Below, piece by piece: positions 37,822 to 51,809 of a DNA stretch of 64,000 bases; position 1 is the stretch's first letter, and the number at the start of each line of letters is the position of its first letter. The position numbers and the translations under genes were made by a program. The stretch is from Hydractinia symbiolongicarpus. Taxonomy: Eukaryota; Cnidaria; Hydrozoa; Anthoathecata; Hydractiniidae. The stretch lies in contig NC_079886.1 of the NCBI RefSeq assembly GCF_029227915.1, positions 1,984,001 through 2,048,000 of the forward strand, written 5' to 3'. The notes under the pieces are model-generated. The model had not been told where the DNA came from. It made no database searches and saw only the letters and a list, made by a program, of their open reading frames with translations.

Positions 37822-40800
37822 TCGTTAGGGAAATGAGTTTACTCCCTGGGTACTTCCTTTGTATAGTTTTGACCATACGGGCCGAGTCCGGGATTTACGG
37901 GAAATCGCGGGTTTTCGTTTGCCGGCGATTAAACTTCTTTTATTTAGCGTTTCATCAAAAATGAAAACATTTTTGAAAACTACAAGTGTCATGCGTTTTA
38001 GTGGTGAAAAAATAATTTAAAAAATCGTTCGGGAAATGAGTTTACTCCCTGGGTACTTTCTTTGTATACTTTTGACTATACGGGCCGAGTCCGGGATTTA
38101 CGGGAAATCGCGGGTTTTCGTTTGCCGGCGATTAAACTTCTTTTATTTAGCGTTTCATCAAAAATGAAAACATTTTTAAAAACTACAAGTCTCATGCGTT
38201 TTAGTGGTGAAAAAATAATTTAAAAAATCGTTCGGGAAATGAGTTTTCTCCCTGGCTACTCTCTTTGTATACTTTGATTATATGGGTCGTGTCCGGGATT
38301 TACGGGAAATCGCAGGTTTTCGTTTGCCGGCGATTAAATTTGTTTTATTTAGTGTCTCATCAAAAATGAAAATATTGTTGAAAACTACAAGTCTCATGCG
38401 TTTTAGTGGTGAAAAAATAATTTAAAATATCGTTCGGGAAATGAGTTTACTCCCTGAGTACTTTCTTTGTATACTTTTGACTATACGGGCCGAGTACCGG
38501 ATTTACGGGAAATCGCGGGTTTTCGTTTGCCGGCGATTAAACTTCTTTTATTCAGCGTCTTATCAAAAATGAAAACATTTTTGAAAACTACAAGTCTCAT
38601 GAGTTTTAGTGGTGAAAAAATAATTTAAAAAATCGTTAGGGAAATGAGTTTACTCCCTGGGTACTTCCTTTGTATAGTTTTGACCATACGGGCCGAGTCC
38701 GGGATTTACGGGAAATCGCGGGTTTTCGTTTGCCGGCGATTAAACTTCTTTTATTTAGCGTTTCATCAAAAATGAAAACATTTTTGAAAACTACAAGTGT
38801 CATGCGTTTTAGTGGTGAAAAAATAATTTAAAAAATCGTTCGGGAAATGAGTTTACTCCCTGGGTACTTTCTTTGTATAATTTTGATTATACGGGCTGAG
38901 TCCGGGATTTAGGGAAAATCGCGGGTTTTTGTTTGCCGGCGAATAAACTTCATTTATTTAGCGTCTTATCAAAAATAAAAACATTTTTAAAAACTACAAG
39001 TCTCATGCGTTTTCCTGGTGAAAAAATAATTTAAAAAATCGTTCGGGAAAGGAGTTTACTCCCTGGGTACTTTCTTTGTATACTTTTGACTATACGGGCC
39101 GAGTCCGGGATTTACGGGAAATCGCGGGTTTTCGTTTGCCGGCGATTAAACTTCTTTTAATCAGCGTCTTATCAAAAATGAAAACATTGTTGAAAACTAC
39201 AAGTCTCATGCGTTTTAGTGGTGAAATAATAATTTAAAAAATCGTTCGGAAAATGAGTTTACTCCCTGGGTACTTTCTTTGTATACTTTTGACCATACGG
39301 GCCGAGTCCGGGATTTACGGGAAATCGCGGGTTTTCGTTTGCCGGCGATTAAACTTCTTTTATTTAGCGTTTCATCAAAAATGAAAACATTGTTGAAAAC
39401 TACAAGTCTCATGCGTTTTAGTGGTGAAATAATGATTTAAAAAATCGTTCGGAAAATGAGTTTACTCCCTGGGTACTTTCTTTGTATACTTTTGACCATA
39501 AGGGCCGAGTCCGGGATTTACGGGATATCGCGGGTTTTCGTTTGCCGGCGATTAAACTTCTTTTATTTAGCGTTTCATCAAAAATGAAAACATTTTTGAA
39601 AACTACAAGTGTCATGCGTTTTAGTGGTGAAAAAATAATTTAAAAAATCGTTCGGGAAATGGGTTTACTCCCTGGGTACTTTCTTTGTATACTTTTGACT
39701 ATACGGGCCGAGTACCGGATTTACGGGAAATCGCGGGTTTTCGTTTGCCGGCGATTAAACTTCTTTCAGTAAGCGTCTCATCAAAAATGAAAACATTTTT
39801 GAAAACTACAAGTCTCATGCGTTTTAGTGGTGAAAAAATAATTTAAAAAATCGTTCGGGAAATGAGTTTTCTCCCTGGCTACTCTCTTTGTATACTTTGA
39901 TTATATGGGTCGTGTCCGGGATTTACGGGAAATCGCAGGTTTTCGTTTGCCGGCGATTAAATTTGTTTTATTTAGTGTCTCATCAAAAATGAAAATATTG
40001 TTGAAAACTACAAGTCTCATGCGTTTTAGTGGTGAAAAAATAATTTAAAATATCGTTCGGGAAATGAGTTTACTCCCTGAGTACTTTCTTTGTATACTTT
40101 TGACTATACGGGCCGAGTACCGGATTTACGGGAAATCGCGGGTTTTCGTTTGCCGGCGATTAAACTTCTTTTATTCAGCGTCTTATCAAAAATGAAAACA
40201 TTTTTGAAAACTACAAGTCTCATGAGTTTTAGTGGTGAAAAAATAATTTAAAAAATCGTTAGGGAAATGAGTTTACTCCCTGGGTACTTCCTTTGTATAG
40301 TTTTGACCATACGGGCCGAGTCCGGGATTTACGGGAAATCGCGGGTTTTCGTTTGCCGGCGATTAAACTTCTTTTATTTAGCGTTTCATCAAAAATGAAA
40401 ACATTTTTGAAAACTACAAGTGTCATGCGTTTTAGTGGTGAAAAAATAATTTAAAAAATCGTTCGGGAAATGAGTTTACTCCCTGGGTACTTTCTTTGTA
40501 TAATTTTGATTATACGGGCTGAGTCCGGGATTTAGGGAAAATCGCGGGTTTTTGTTTGCCGGCGAATAAACTTCATTTATTTAGCGTCTTATCAAAAATA
40601 AAAACATTTTTAAAAACTACAAGTCTCATGCGTTTTCCTGGTGAAAAAATAATTTAAAAAATCGTTCGGGAAAGGAGTTTACTCCCTGGGTACTTTCTTT
40701 GTATACTTTTGACTATACGGGCCGAGTCCGGGATTTACGGGAAATCGCGGGTTTTCGTTTGCCGGCGATTAAACTTCTTTTAATCAGCGTCTTATCAAAA

Positions 40801-42090
40801 ATGAAAACATTGTTGAAAACTACAAGTCTCATGCGTTTTAGTGGTGAAATAATAATTTAAAAAATCGTTCGGAAAATGAGTTTACTCCCTGGGTACTTTC
40901 TTTGTATACTTTTGACCATACGGGCCGAGTCCGGGATTTACGGGAAATCGCGGGTTTTCGTTTGCCGGCGATTAAACTTCTTTTATTTAGCGTTTCATCA
41001 AAAATGAAAACATTGTTGAAAACTACAAGTCTCATGCGTTTTAGTGGTGAAATAATGATTTAAAAAATCGTTCGGAAAATGAGTTTACTCCCTGGGTACT
41101 TTCTTTGTATACTTTTGACCATAAGGGCCGAGTCCGGGATTTACGGGATATCGCGGGTTTTCGTTTGCCGGCGATTAAACTTCTTTTATTTAGCGTTTCA
41201 TCAAAAATGAAAACATTTTTAAAAACTACAAGTCTCATGCGTTTTAGTGGTGAAAAAATAATTTAAAAAATCGTTCGGGAAATGAGTTTTCTCCCTGGGT
41301 ACTCTCTTTGTATACTTTTGATTATACGGGTCGTGTCCGGGATTTACGGGAAATCGCAGGTTTTCGTTTGCCGGCGATTAAATTTGTTTTATTTAGTGTC
41401 TCATCAAAAATGAAAATATTGATGAAAACTACAAGTCTCATGCGTTTTAGTGGTGAAAAAATAATTTAAAATATCGTTCGGGAAATGAGTTTACTCCCTG
41501 AGTACTTTCTTTGTATACTTTTGACCATACGGGCCGAGTCCGGGATTTACGGGAAATCGCGGGTTTTCGTTTGCCGGCGATTAAACTTCTTTTATTTAGC
41601 GTTTTATCAAAAATGAAAACATTTTTGAAAACTACAAGTGTCATGCGTTTTAGTGGTGAAAAAATAATTTAAAAAACCGTTCGGGAAATGAGTTTACTCC
41701 CTGGGTACTTTCTTTGTATAATTTTGATTATACGGGCCGAGTCCGGGATTTAGGGAAAATCGCGGGTTTTCGTTTGCCGGCGATTAAACTTGTTTTATTT
41801 AGCGTCTCATCAAAAATGAAAACATTATTGAAAACTACAAGTCTCATGCGTTTTAGTGGTGAAATAATAATTTAAAAAATCGTTCGGAAAATGAGTTTAC
41901 TCCCTGGGTACTTTCTTTGTATACTTTTGACCATACGGGCCGAGTCCGGGATTTACGGGAAATCGCGGGATTTCGTTTGCCGGCGATTAAACTTCTTTTA
42001 TTTAGCGTTTCATCAAAAATGAAAACATTGTTGAAAACTACAAGTCTCATGCGTTTTAGTGGTGAAATAATAATTTAAAAAATCGTTCGA
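37820..42090 (+). repeat. 8-mer repeats, period 1,623 bp
   Basis: Positions ~38,180-39,590 match ~39,803-41,213 at 1,623 bp. The 1-bp shortfall from 8 x 203 comes from a GTATACTTTGATTATATGG monomer, one T short, near 38,271 and 39,894. Between the copies lies one extra monomer (~39,600-39,800) with CTTTCAGTAAGCG, not seen elsewhere. From 41,240 to 42,090 come related GTGAAATAATAATTT monomers leading into the 11-mer triplet. Confidence 0.8.
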
Positions 42091-44322
42091 AAAATGAGTT
42101 TACTTCCTGGGTACTTTCTTTGTATACTTTTGACCATAAGGGCCGAGTCCGGGATTTACGGGAAATCGCGGGTTTTCGTTTGCCGGCGATTAAACTTCTT
42201 TTATTTAGCGTTTCATCAAAAATGAAAACATTTTTAAAAACTACAAGTCTCATGCGTTTTAGTGGTGAAAAAATAATTTAAAAAATCGTTCGGGAAATGA
42301 GTTTTCTCCCTGGGTACTCTCTTTGTATACTTTTGAATATACGGGTCGTGTCCGGGATTTACGGGAAATCGCAGGTTTTCGTTTGCCGGCGATTAAATTT
42401 GTTTTATTTAGTGTCTCATCAAAAATGAAAATATTGTTGAAAACTACAAGTCTCATGCGTTTTAGTGGTGAAAAAATAATTTAAAATATCGTTCGGGAAA
42501 TGAGTTTACTCCCTGAGTACTTTCTTTGTATACTTTTGACTATACGAGCCGAGTACCGGATTTACGGGAAATCGCGGGTTTTCGTTTGCCGGCGATTAAA
42601 CTTCTTTTATTCAGCGTCTTATCAAAAATGAAAACATTTTTGAAAACTTCAAGTCTCATGAGTTTTAGTGGTGAAAAAATAATTTAAAAAATCGTTAGGG
42701 AAATGAGTTTACTCCCTGGGTACTTCCTTTGTATAGTTTTGACCATACGGGCCGAGTCCGGGATTTACGGGAAATCGCGGGTTTTCGTTTGCCGGCGATT
42801 AAACTTCTTTTATTTAGCGTTTCATCAAAAATGAAAACATTTTTGAAAACTACAAGTGTCATGCGTTTTAGTGGTGAAAAAATAATTTAAAAAACCGTTC
42901 GGGAAATGAGTTTACTCCCTGGGTACTTTCTTTGTATAATTTTGATTATACGGGCCGAGTCCGGGATTTAGGGAAAATCGCGGGTTTTCGTTTGCCGGCG
43001 AATAAACTTCATTTATTTAGCGTCTCATCAAAAATGAAAACATTTTTAAAAACTACAAGTCTCATGCGTTTTACTGGTGAAAAAATAATTTAAAAAATCG
43101 TTCGGGAAATGAGTTTACTCCCTGGGTACTTTCTTTGTATACTTTTGACTATACGGGCCGAGTCCGGGATTTACGGGAAATCGCGGGTTTTCGTTTGCCG
43201 GCGATTAAACTTGTTTTATTTAGCGTCTCATCAAAAATGAAAACATTGTTGAAAACTACAAGTCTCATGCGTTTTAGTGGTGAAATAATAATTTAAAAAA
43301 TCGTTCGGAAAATGAGTTTACTCCCTGGGTACTTTCTTTGTATACTTTTGACCATACGGGCTGAGTCCGGGATTTACGGGAAATCGCGGGTTTTCGTTTG
43401 CCGGCGATTAAACTTCTTTTATTTAGCGTTTCATCAAAAATGAAAACATTGTTGAAAACTACAAGTCTCATGCGTTTTAGTGGTGAAATAATAATTTAAA
43501 AAATCGTTCGGAAAATGAGTTTACTCCCTGGGTACTTTCTTTGTATACTTTTGACCATAAGGGCCGAGTCCGGGATTTACGGGAAATCGCGGGTTTTTGT
43601 TTGCCGGCGATTAAACTTCTTTTATTTAGCGTTTCATCAAAAATGAAAACATTTTTAAAAACTACAAGTCTCATGCGTTTTAGTGGTGAAAAAATAATTT
43701 AAAAAATCGTTCGGGAAATGAGTTTTCTCCCTGGGTACTCTCTTTGTATACTTTTGATTATACGGGTCGTGTCCGGGATTTACGGGAAATCGCAGGTTTT
43801 CGTTTGCCGGCGATTAAATTTGTTTTATTTAGTGTCTCATCAAAAATGAAAACATTTTTGAAAACTACAAGTCTCATGAGTTTTAGTGGTGAAAAAATAA
43901 TTTAAAAAATCGTTTGGGAAATGAGTTTACTCCCTGGGTACTTTCTTTGTATACTTTTGACTATACGGGCCGAGTCCGGGATTTACGGGAAATCGCGGGT
44001 TTTCGTTTGCCGGCGATTAAACTTCTTTTAATCAGAGTCTCATCAAAAATGAAAACATTTTTAAAAACTACAAGTGTCATGCGTTTTAGTGGTGAAATAA
44101 TAATTTAAAAAATCGTTCGGGAAATGAGTTTACTCCCTGTGTACTTTCTTTGTATACTTTTGATTATACGGGTCGTGTCCGGGATTTACGGGAAATCGCG
44201 TGTTTTCGTTTGCCGGCGATTAAACTTGTTTTATTTAGCGTCTCATCAAAAATGAAAACATTGTTAAAAACTACAAGTCTCATGCGTTTTAGTGGTGAAA
44301 TAATAATTTAAAAAATCGTTCG
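42090..44322 (+). repeat. 11-mer (2,233 bp) triplet, unit 1
   Basis: First of three consecutive 2,233-bp units. Landmarks at 2,233-bp steps include AAAAAACCGTTCGGG near 42,892, 45,125 and 47,358, and AAAACTTCAAGTCTC near 42,644, 44,877 and 47,110. This unit differs from the next at 43,362 (GGCTGAG for GGCCGAG) and 43,598 (TTTTTGTTTG for TTTTCGTTTG), both CpG to TpG. The left edge is placed where the match to unit 2 starts and could lie up to ~60 bp further left. Confidence 0.88.
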
Positions 44323-46555
44323 GGAAATGAGTTTACTTCCTGGGTACTTTCTTTGTATACTTTTGACCATAAGGGCCGAGTCCGGGATTTACGGGAAATC
44401 GCGGGTTTTCGTTTGCCGGCGATTAAACTTCTTTTATTTAGCGTTTCATCAAAAATGAAAACATTTTTAAAAACTACAAGTCTCATGCGTTTTAGTGGTG
44501 AAAAAATAATTTAAAAAATCGTTCGGGAAATGAGTTTTCTCCCTGGGTACTCTCTTTGTATACTTTTGAATATACGGGTCGTGTCCGGGATTTACGGGAA
44601 ATCGCAGGTTTTCGTTTGCCGGCGATTAAATTTGTTTTATTTAGTGTCTCATCAAAAATGAAAATATTGTTGAAAACTACAAGTCTCATGCGTTTTAGTG
44701 GTGAAAAAATAATTTAAAATATCGTTCGGGAAATGAGTTTACTCCCTGAGTACTTTCTTTGTATACTTTTGACTATACGAGCCGAGTACCGGATTTACGG
44801 GAAATCGCGGGTTTTCGTTTGCCGGCGATTAAACTTCTTTTATTCAGCGTCTTATCAAAAATGAAAACATTTTTGAAAACTTCAAGTCTCATGAGTTTTA
44901 GTGGTGAAAAAATAATTTAAAAAATCGTTAGGGAAATGAGTTTACTCCCTGGGTACTTCCTTTGTATAGTTTTGACCATACGGGCCGAGTCCGGGATTTA
45001 CGGGAAATCGCGGGTTTTCGTTTGCCGGCGATTAAACTTCTTTTATTTAGCGTTTCATCAAAAATGAAAACATTTTTGAAAACTACAAGTGTCATGCGTT
45101 TTAGTGGTGAAAAAATAATTTAAAAAACCGTTCGGGAAATGAGTTTACTCCCTGGGTACTTTCTTTGTATAATTTTGATTATACGGGCCGAGTCCGGGAT
45201 TTAGGGAAAATCGCGGGTTTTCGTTTGCCGGCGAATAAACTTCATTTATTTAGCGTCTCATCAAAAATGAAAACATTTTTAAAAACTACAAGTCTCATGC
45301 GTTTTACTGGTGAAAAAATAATTTAAAAAATCGTTCGGGAAATGAGTTTACTCCCTGGGTACTTTCTTTGTATACTTTTGACTATACGGGCCGAGTCCGG
45401 GATTTACGGGAAATCGCGGGTTTTCGTTTGCCGGCGATTAAACTTGTTTTATTTAGCGTCTCATCAAAAATGAAAACATTGTTGAAAACTACAAGTCTCA
45501 TGCGTTTTAGTGGTGAAATAATAATTTAAAAAATCGTTCGGAAAATGAGTTTACTCCCTGGGTACTTTCTTTGTATACTTTTGACCATACGGGCCGAGTC
45601 CGGGATTTACGGGAAATCGCGGGTTTTCGTTTGCCGGCGATTAAACTTCTTTTATTTAGCGTTTCATCAAAAATGAAAACATTGTTGAAAACTACAAGTC
45701 TCATGCGTTTTAGTGGTGAAATAATAATTTAAAAAATCGTTCGGAAAATGAGTTTACTCCCTGGGTACTTTCTTTGTATACTTTTGACCATAAGGGCCGA
45801 GTCCGGGATTTACGGGAAATCGCGGGTTTTCGTTTGCCGGCGATTAAACTTCTTTTATTTAGCGTTTCATCAAAAATGAAAACATTTTTAAAAACTACAA
45901 GTCTCATGCGTTTTAGTGGTGAAAAAATAATTTAAAAAATCGTTCGGGAAATGAGTTTTCTCCCTGGGTACTCTCTTTGTATACTTTTGATTATACGGGT
46001 CGTGTCCGGGATTTACGGGAAATCGCAGGTTTTCGTTTGCCGGCGATTAAATTTGTTTTATTTAGTGTCTCATCAAAAATGAAAACATTTTTGAAAACTA
46101 CAAGTCTCATGAGTTTTAGTGGTGAAAAAATAATTTAAAAAATCGTTTGGGAAATGAGTTTACTCCCTGGGTACTTTCTTTGTATACTTTTGACTATACG
46201 GGCCGAGTCCGGGATTTACGGGAAATCGCGGGTTTTCGTTTGCCGGCGATTAAACTTCTTTTAATCAGAGTCTCATCAAAAATGAAAACATTTTTAAAAA
46301 CTACAAGTGTCATGCGTTTTAGTGGTGAAATAATAATTTAAAAAATCGTTCGGGAAATGAGTTTACTCCCTGTGTACTTTCTTTGTATACTTTTGATTAT
46401 ACGGGTCGTGTCCGGGATTTACGGGAAATCGCGTGTTTTCGTTTGCCGGCGATTAAACTTGTTTTATTTAGCGTCTCATCAAAAATGAAAACATTGTTAA
46501 AAACTACAAGTCTCATGCGTTTTAGTGGTGAAATAATAATTTAAAAAATCGTTCG
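44323..46555 (+). repeat. 11-mer (2,233 bp) triplet, unit 2
   Basis: Middle unit. By eye it matches unit 3 everywhere except one base, and unit 1 except two internal bases, so it probably represents the ancestral state of the triplet. It contains Cassette B monomers (CGTTAGGG, GTATAATTTTGATTATAC, TTTTACTGG) and two adjacent GTGAAATAATAATTT monomers. Confidence 0.88.
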
Positions 46556-48790
46556 GGAAATGAGTTTACTTCCTGGGTACTTTCTTTGTATACTTTTGAC
46601 CATAAGGGCCGAGTCCGGGATTTACGGGAAATCGCGGGTTTTCGTTTGCCGGCGATTAAACTTCTTTTATTTAGCGTTTCATCAAAAATGAAAACATTTT
46701 TAAAAACTACAAGTCTCATGCGTTTTAGTGGTGAAAAAATAATTTAAAAAATCGTTCGGGAAATGAGTTTTCTCCCTGGGTACTCTCTTTGTATACTTTT
46801 GAATATACGGGTCGTGTCCGGGATTTACGGGAAATCGCAGGTTTTCGTTTGCCGGCGATTAAATTTGTTTTATTTAGTGTCTCATCAAAAATGAAAATAT
46901 TGTTGAAAACTACAAGTCTCATGCGTTTTAGTGGTGAAAAAATAATTTAAAATATCGTTCGGGAAATGAGTTTACTCCCTGAGTACTTTCTTTGTATACT
47001 TTTGACTATACGAGCCGAGTACCGGATTTACGGGAAATCGCGGGTTTTCGTTTGCCGGCGATTAAACTTCTTTTATTCAGCGTCTTATCAAAAATGAAAA
47101 CATTTTTGAAAACTTCAAGTCTCATGAGTTTTAGTGGTGAAAAAATAATTTAAAAAATCGTTAGGGAAATGAGTTTACTCCCTGGGTACTTCCTTTGTAT
47201 AGTTTTGACCATACGGGCCGAGTCCGGGATTTACGGGAAATCGCGGGTTTTCGTTTGCCGGCGATTAAACTTCTTTTATTTAGCGTTTCATCAAAAATGA
47301 AAACATTTTTGAAAACTACAAGTGTCATGCGTTTTAGTGGTGAAAAAATAATTTAAAAAACCGTTCGGGAAATGAGTTTACTCCCTGGGTACTTTCTTTG
47401 TATAATTTTGATTATACGGGCCGAGTCCGGGATTTAGGGAAAATCGCGGGTTTTCGTTTGCCGGCGAATAAACTTCATTTATTTAGCGTCTCATCAAAAA
47501 TGAAAACATTTTTAAAAACTACAAGTCTCATGCGTTTTACTGGTGAAAAAATAATTTAAAAAATCGTTCGGGAAATGAGTTTACTCCCTGGGTACTTTCT
47601 TTGTATACTTTTGACTATACGGGCCGAGTCCGGGATTTACGGGAAATCGCGGGTTTTCGTTTGCCGGCGATTAAACTTGTTTTATTTAGCGTCTCATCAA
47701 AAATGAAAACATTGTTGAAAACTACAAGTCTCATGCGTTTTAGTGGTGAAATAATAATTTAAAAAATCGTTCGGAAAATGAGTTTACTCCCTGGGTACTT
47801 TCTTTGTATACTTTTGACCATACGGGCCGAGTCCGGGATTTACGGGAAATCGCGGGTTTTCGTTTGCCGGCGATTAAACTTCTTTTATTTAGCGTTTCAT
47901 CAAAAATGAAAACATTGTTGAAAACTACAAGTCTCATGCGTTTTAGTGGTGAAATAATAATTTAAAAAATCGTTCGGAAAATGAGTTTACTCCCTGGGTA
48001 CTTTCTTTGTATACTTTTGACCATAAGGGCCGAGTCCGGGATTTACGGGAAATCGCGGGTTTTCGTTTGCCGGCGATTAAACTTCTTTTATTTAGCGTTT
48101 CATCAAAAATGAAAACATTTTTAAAAACTACAAGTCTCATGCGTTTTAGTGGTGAAAAAATAATTTAAAAAATCGTTCGGGAAATGAGTTTTCTCCATGG
48201 GTACTCTCTTTGTATACTTTTGATTATACGGGTCGTGTCCGGGATTTACGGGAAATCGCAGGTTTTCGTTTGCCGGCGATTAAATTTGTTTTATTTAGTG
48301 TCTCATCAAAAATGAAAACATTTTTGAAAACTACAAGTCTCATGAGTTTTAGTGGTGAAAAAATAATTTAAAAAATCGTTTGGGAAATGAGTTTACTCCC
48401 TGGGTACTTTCTTTGTATACTTTTGACTATACGGGCCGAGTCCGGGATTTACGGGAAATCGCGGGTTTTCGTTTGCCGGCGATTAAACTTCTTTTAATCA
48501 GAGTCTCATCAAAAATGAAAACATTTTTAAAAACTACAAGTGTCATGCGTTTTAGTGGTGAAATAATAATTTAAAAAATCGTTCGGGAAATGAGTTTACT
48601 CCCTGTGTACTTTCTTTGTATACTTTTGATTATACGGGTCGTGTCCGGGATTTACGGGAAATCGCGTGTTTTCGTTTGCCGGCGATTAAACTTGTTTTAT
48701 TTAGCGTCTCATCAAAAATGAAAACATTGTTAAAAACTACAAGTCTCATGCGTTTTAGTGGTGAAATAATAATTTAAAAAATCGTTCGGG
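46556..48790 (+). repeat. 11-mer (2,233 bp) triplet, unit 3
   Basis: Third unit, with one difference from unit 2 seen by eye: CTCCATGGG at 48,197 for CTCCCTGGG. The match ends at about 48,790-48,800, where TTTACTCCCTGGG replaces TTTACTTCCTGGG and ACCATACGGG replaces ACCATAAGGG. Confidence 0.88.
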
Positions 48791-48974
48791 AAATGAGTTT
48801 ACTCCCTGGGTACTTTCTTTGTATACTTTTGACCATACGGGCCGAGTCCGGGATTTACGGGAAATCGCGGGTTTTCGTTTGCCGGCGATTAAACTTATTT
48901 TATTTAGCGTTTCATCAAAAATGAAAACATTTTTAAAAACTACAAGTCTCATGCGTTTTAGTGGTGAAAAAATA

Positions 48975-49786
48975 ATTTAAAAAATCGTTCGGAAAATGAA
49001 TTTACTCCCTGGGTACTTTCTTTGTATACTTTTGACTCTGCGGGCCGAGTCCGGGATTTACGGGAAATCGCGGGTTTTCGTTTGCCGGCGATTAAACTTC
49101 TTTAATTTAGCGTTTCATCAAAAATGGAAACATTTTTTAAAACTACAAGTCTCATGCGTTTTAGTGGTGAAAAAATAATTTAAAAAATCGTTCGGGAAAT
49201 GAGTTTACTCCCTGGGTACTTTCTTTATACACATTCGACTATACGGGCCGAGTACGGGATTTACGGGAAATCGCAGGTTTTCGTTTGCCGGCGATTAAAC
49301 TTCTTTTATTCAGCGTCTCATCAAAAGCGAAAACATTTTTGAAAACTACAAGTCTCATGCGTTTTAGTGGTGAAAAAATAATTTAAAAAATCGTTCGGGA
49401 AATGGGTTTACTCCCTGGGTACTTTCTTTGTATACTTTTGACTATACAGGCCGAGTACGGGATTTATGGTAAATCGCGTGTTTTCGTTTGCCGGCGATTA
49501 AACTTTTTTTATTTAGCGTTTCATCAAAAATAAAAACATTTTTGAAAACTACAAGTCTCATGCGTTTTAGTGGTGAAAAAATAATTTAAAAAATCGTTCG
49601 GGAAATGAGTTTACTCCCTGAGTACTTTCTTTGTATACTTTTGACTATACGGGCCGAGTACCGGATTTACGGGAAATCGCGGGTTTTCGTTTGCCGGCGA
49701 TTAAACTTCTTTTATTCAGCGTCTTATCAAAAATGAAAACATTTTTGAAAACTACAAGTCTCATGAGCTTTAGTGGTGAAAAAATA
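48975..49786 (+). repeat. Cassette A, copy 8
   Basis: CTCTG at 49,036; the second monomer is followed by CAAAAGCG instead of CAAAAGTG and the third has TATGGTAAATCG. Followed directly by Cassette B. Confidence 0.78.
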
Positions 49787-50395
49787 ATTTAAAAAATCGT
49801 TAGGGAAATGAGTTTACTCCCCGGGTACTTCCTTTGTATAGTTTTGACCATACGGGCCGAGTCCGGGATTTACGGGAAATCGCGGGTTTTCGTTTGCCGG
49901 CGATTAAACTTCTTTTATTTAGCGTTTCATCAAAAATGAAAACATTTTTGAAAACTACAAGTGTCATGCGTTTTAGTGGTGAAAAAATAATTTAAAAAAT
50001 CGTTCGGGAAATGGGTTTACTCCCTGGGTACTTTCTTTGTATAATTTTGATTATACGGGCCGAGTCCGGGATTTAGGGAAAATCGCGGGTTTTTGTTTGC
50101 CGGCAAATAAACTTCATTTATTTAGCGTCTTATCAAAAATGAAAACATTTTTAAAAACTACAAGTCTCATGCGTTTTACTGGTGAAAAAATAATTTAAAA
50201 AATCGTTCGGGAAATGAGTTTACTCCCTGGGTACTTTCTTTGTATACTTTTGACTATACGGGCCGAGTCCGGGATTTACGGGAAATCGCGGGTTTTCGTT
50301 TGCCGGCGATTAAACTTCTTTTAATCAGCGTCTCATCAAAAATGAAAACATTTTTAAAAACTACAAGTGTCATGCGTTTTAGTGGTGAAAAAATA

Positions 50396-51005
50396 ATTTA
50401 AAAAATCGTTCGGAAAATGAATTTGCTCCCTGGGTACTTTCTTTGTATACTTTTGACTCTGCGGGCCGAGTCCGGGATTTACGGGAAATCGCGGGTTTTC
50501 GTTTGCCGGCGATTAAACTTCTTTAATTTAGCGTTTCATCAAAAATGGAAACATTTTTTAAAACTACAAGTCTCATGCGTTTTAGTGGTGAAAAAATAAT
50601 TTAAAAAATCGTTCGGGAAATGAGTTTACTCCCTGGGTACTTTCTTTATACACATTCGACTATACGGGCCGAGTACGGGATTTACGGGAAATCGCAGGTT
50701 TTTGTTTGCCGGCGATTAAACTTCTTTTATTCAGCGTCTCATCAAAAGTGAAAACATTTTTGAAAACTACAAGTCTCATGCGTTTTAGTGGTGAAAAAAT
50801 AATTTAAAAAATCGTTCGGGAAATGGGTTTACTCCCTGGGTACTTTCTTTGTATACTTTTGACTATACGGGCCGAGTACCGGATTTACGGGAAATCGCGG
50901 GTTTTCGTTTGCCGGCGATTAAACTTCTTTTATTCAGCGTCTTATCAAAAATGAAAACATTTTTGAAAACTACAAGTCTCATGAGCTTTAGTGGTGAAAA
51001 AATAA
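50396..51005 (+). repeat. Cassette A, copy 9, shortened to three monomers
   Basis: CTCTG at 50,457 and ACACATTCG near 50,650 are in place, but the third monomer is a hybrid: it starts as the GAAATGGGTTTAC type and finishes as the GAGTACCGG type, so the ACAGGCCGAG/TATGGG core and the following monomer start are lost. Confidence 0.8.
50815..50895 (+). other. Hybrid monomer at a one-monomer deletion
   Basis: Left part GAAATGGGTTTACTCCCTGGG, right part ACGGGCCGAGTACCGG. In the sister copy (49,400-49,680) these two parts belong to neighbouring monomers. The hybrid keeps the exact monomer length, as expected if a single repeat was lost by in-register recombination between adjacent units. Confidence 0.8.
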
Positions 51006-51809
51006 TTTAAAAAATCGTTAGGGAAATGAGTTTACTCCCCGGGTACTTCCTTTGTATAGTTTTGACCATACGGGCCGAGTCCGGGATTTACGGGAAATCG
51101 CGGGTTTTCGTTTGCCGGCGATTAAACTTCTTTTATTTAGCGTTTCATCAAAAATGAAAACATTTTTGAAAACTACAAGTGTCATGCGTTTTAGTGGTGA
51201 AAAAATAATTTAAAAAATCGTTCGGGAAATGAGTTTACTCCCTGGGTACTTTCTTTGTATAATTTTGATTATACGGGCCGAGTCCGGGATTTAGGGAAAA
51301 TCGCGGGTTTTTGTTTGCCGGCAAATAAACTTCATTTATTTAGCGTCTTATCAAAAATGAAAACATTTTTAAAAACTACAAGTCTCATGCGTTTTACTGG
51401 TGAAAAAATAATTTAAAAAATCGTTCGGGAAATAAGTTTACTCCCTGGGTACTTTCTTTGTATACTTTTGACTATACGGGCCGAGTCCGGGATTTACGGG
51501 AAATCGCGGGTTTTCGTTTGCCGGCGATTAAACTTCTTTTAATCAGCGTCTCATCAAAAATGAAAACATTTTTAAAAACTACAAGTGTCATGCGTTTTAG
51601 TGGTGAAAAAATGATTTAAAAAAGCGTTCGGGAAATGAGTTTACTCCCTGGGTACTCTCTTTGTATACTTTTGATTATACGGGTCGTGTTCGGGATTTAC
51701 GGGAAATCGCGGGTTTTCGTTTGCCGGCGATTAAACTTGTTTTATTTAGCGTCTCATCAAAAATGAAAACATTGTTGGAAACTACAAGTCTCATGCGTTT
51801 TAGTGGTGA

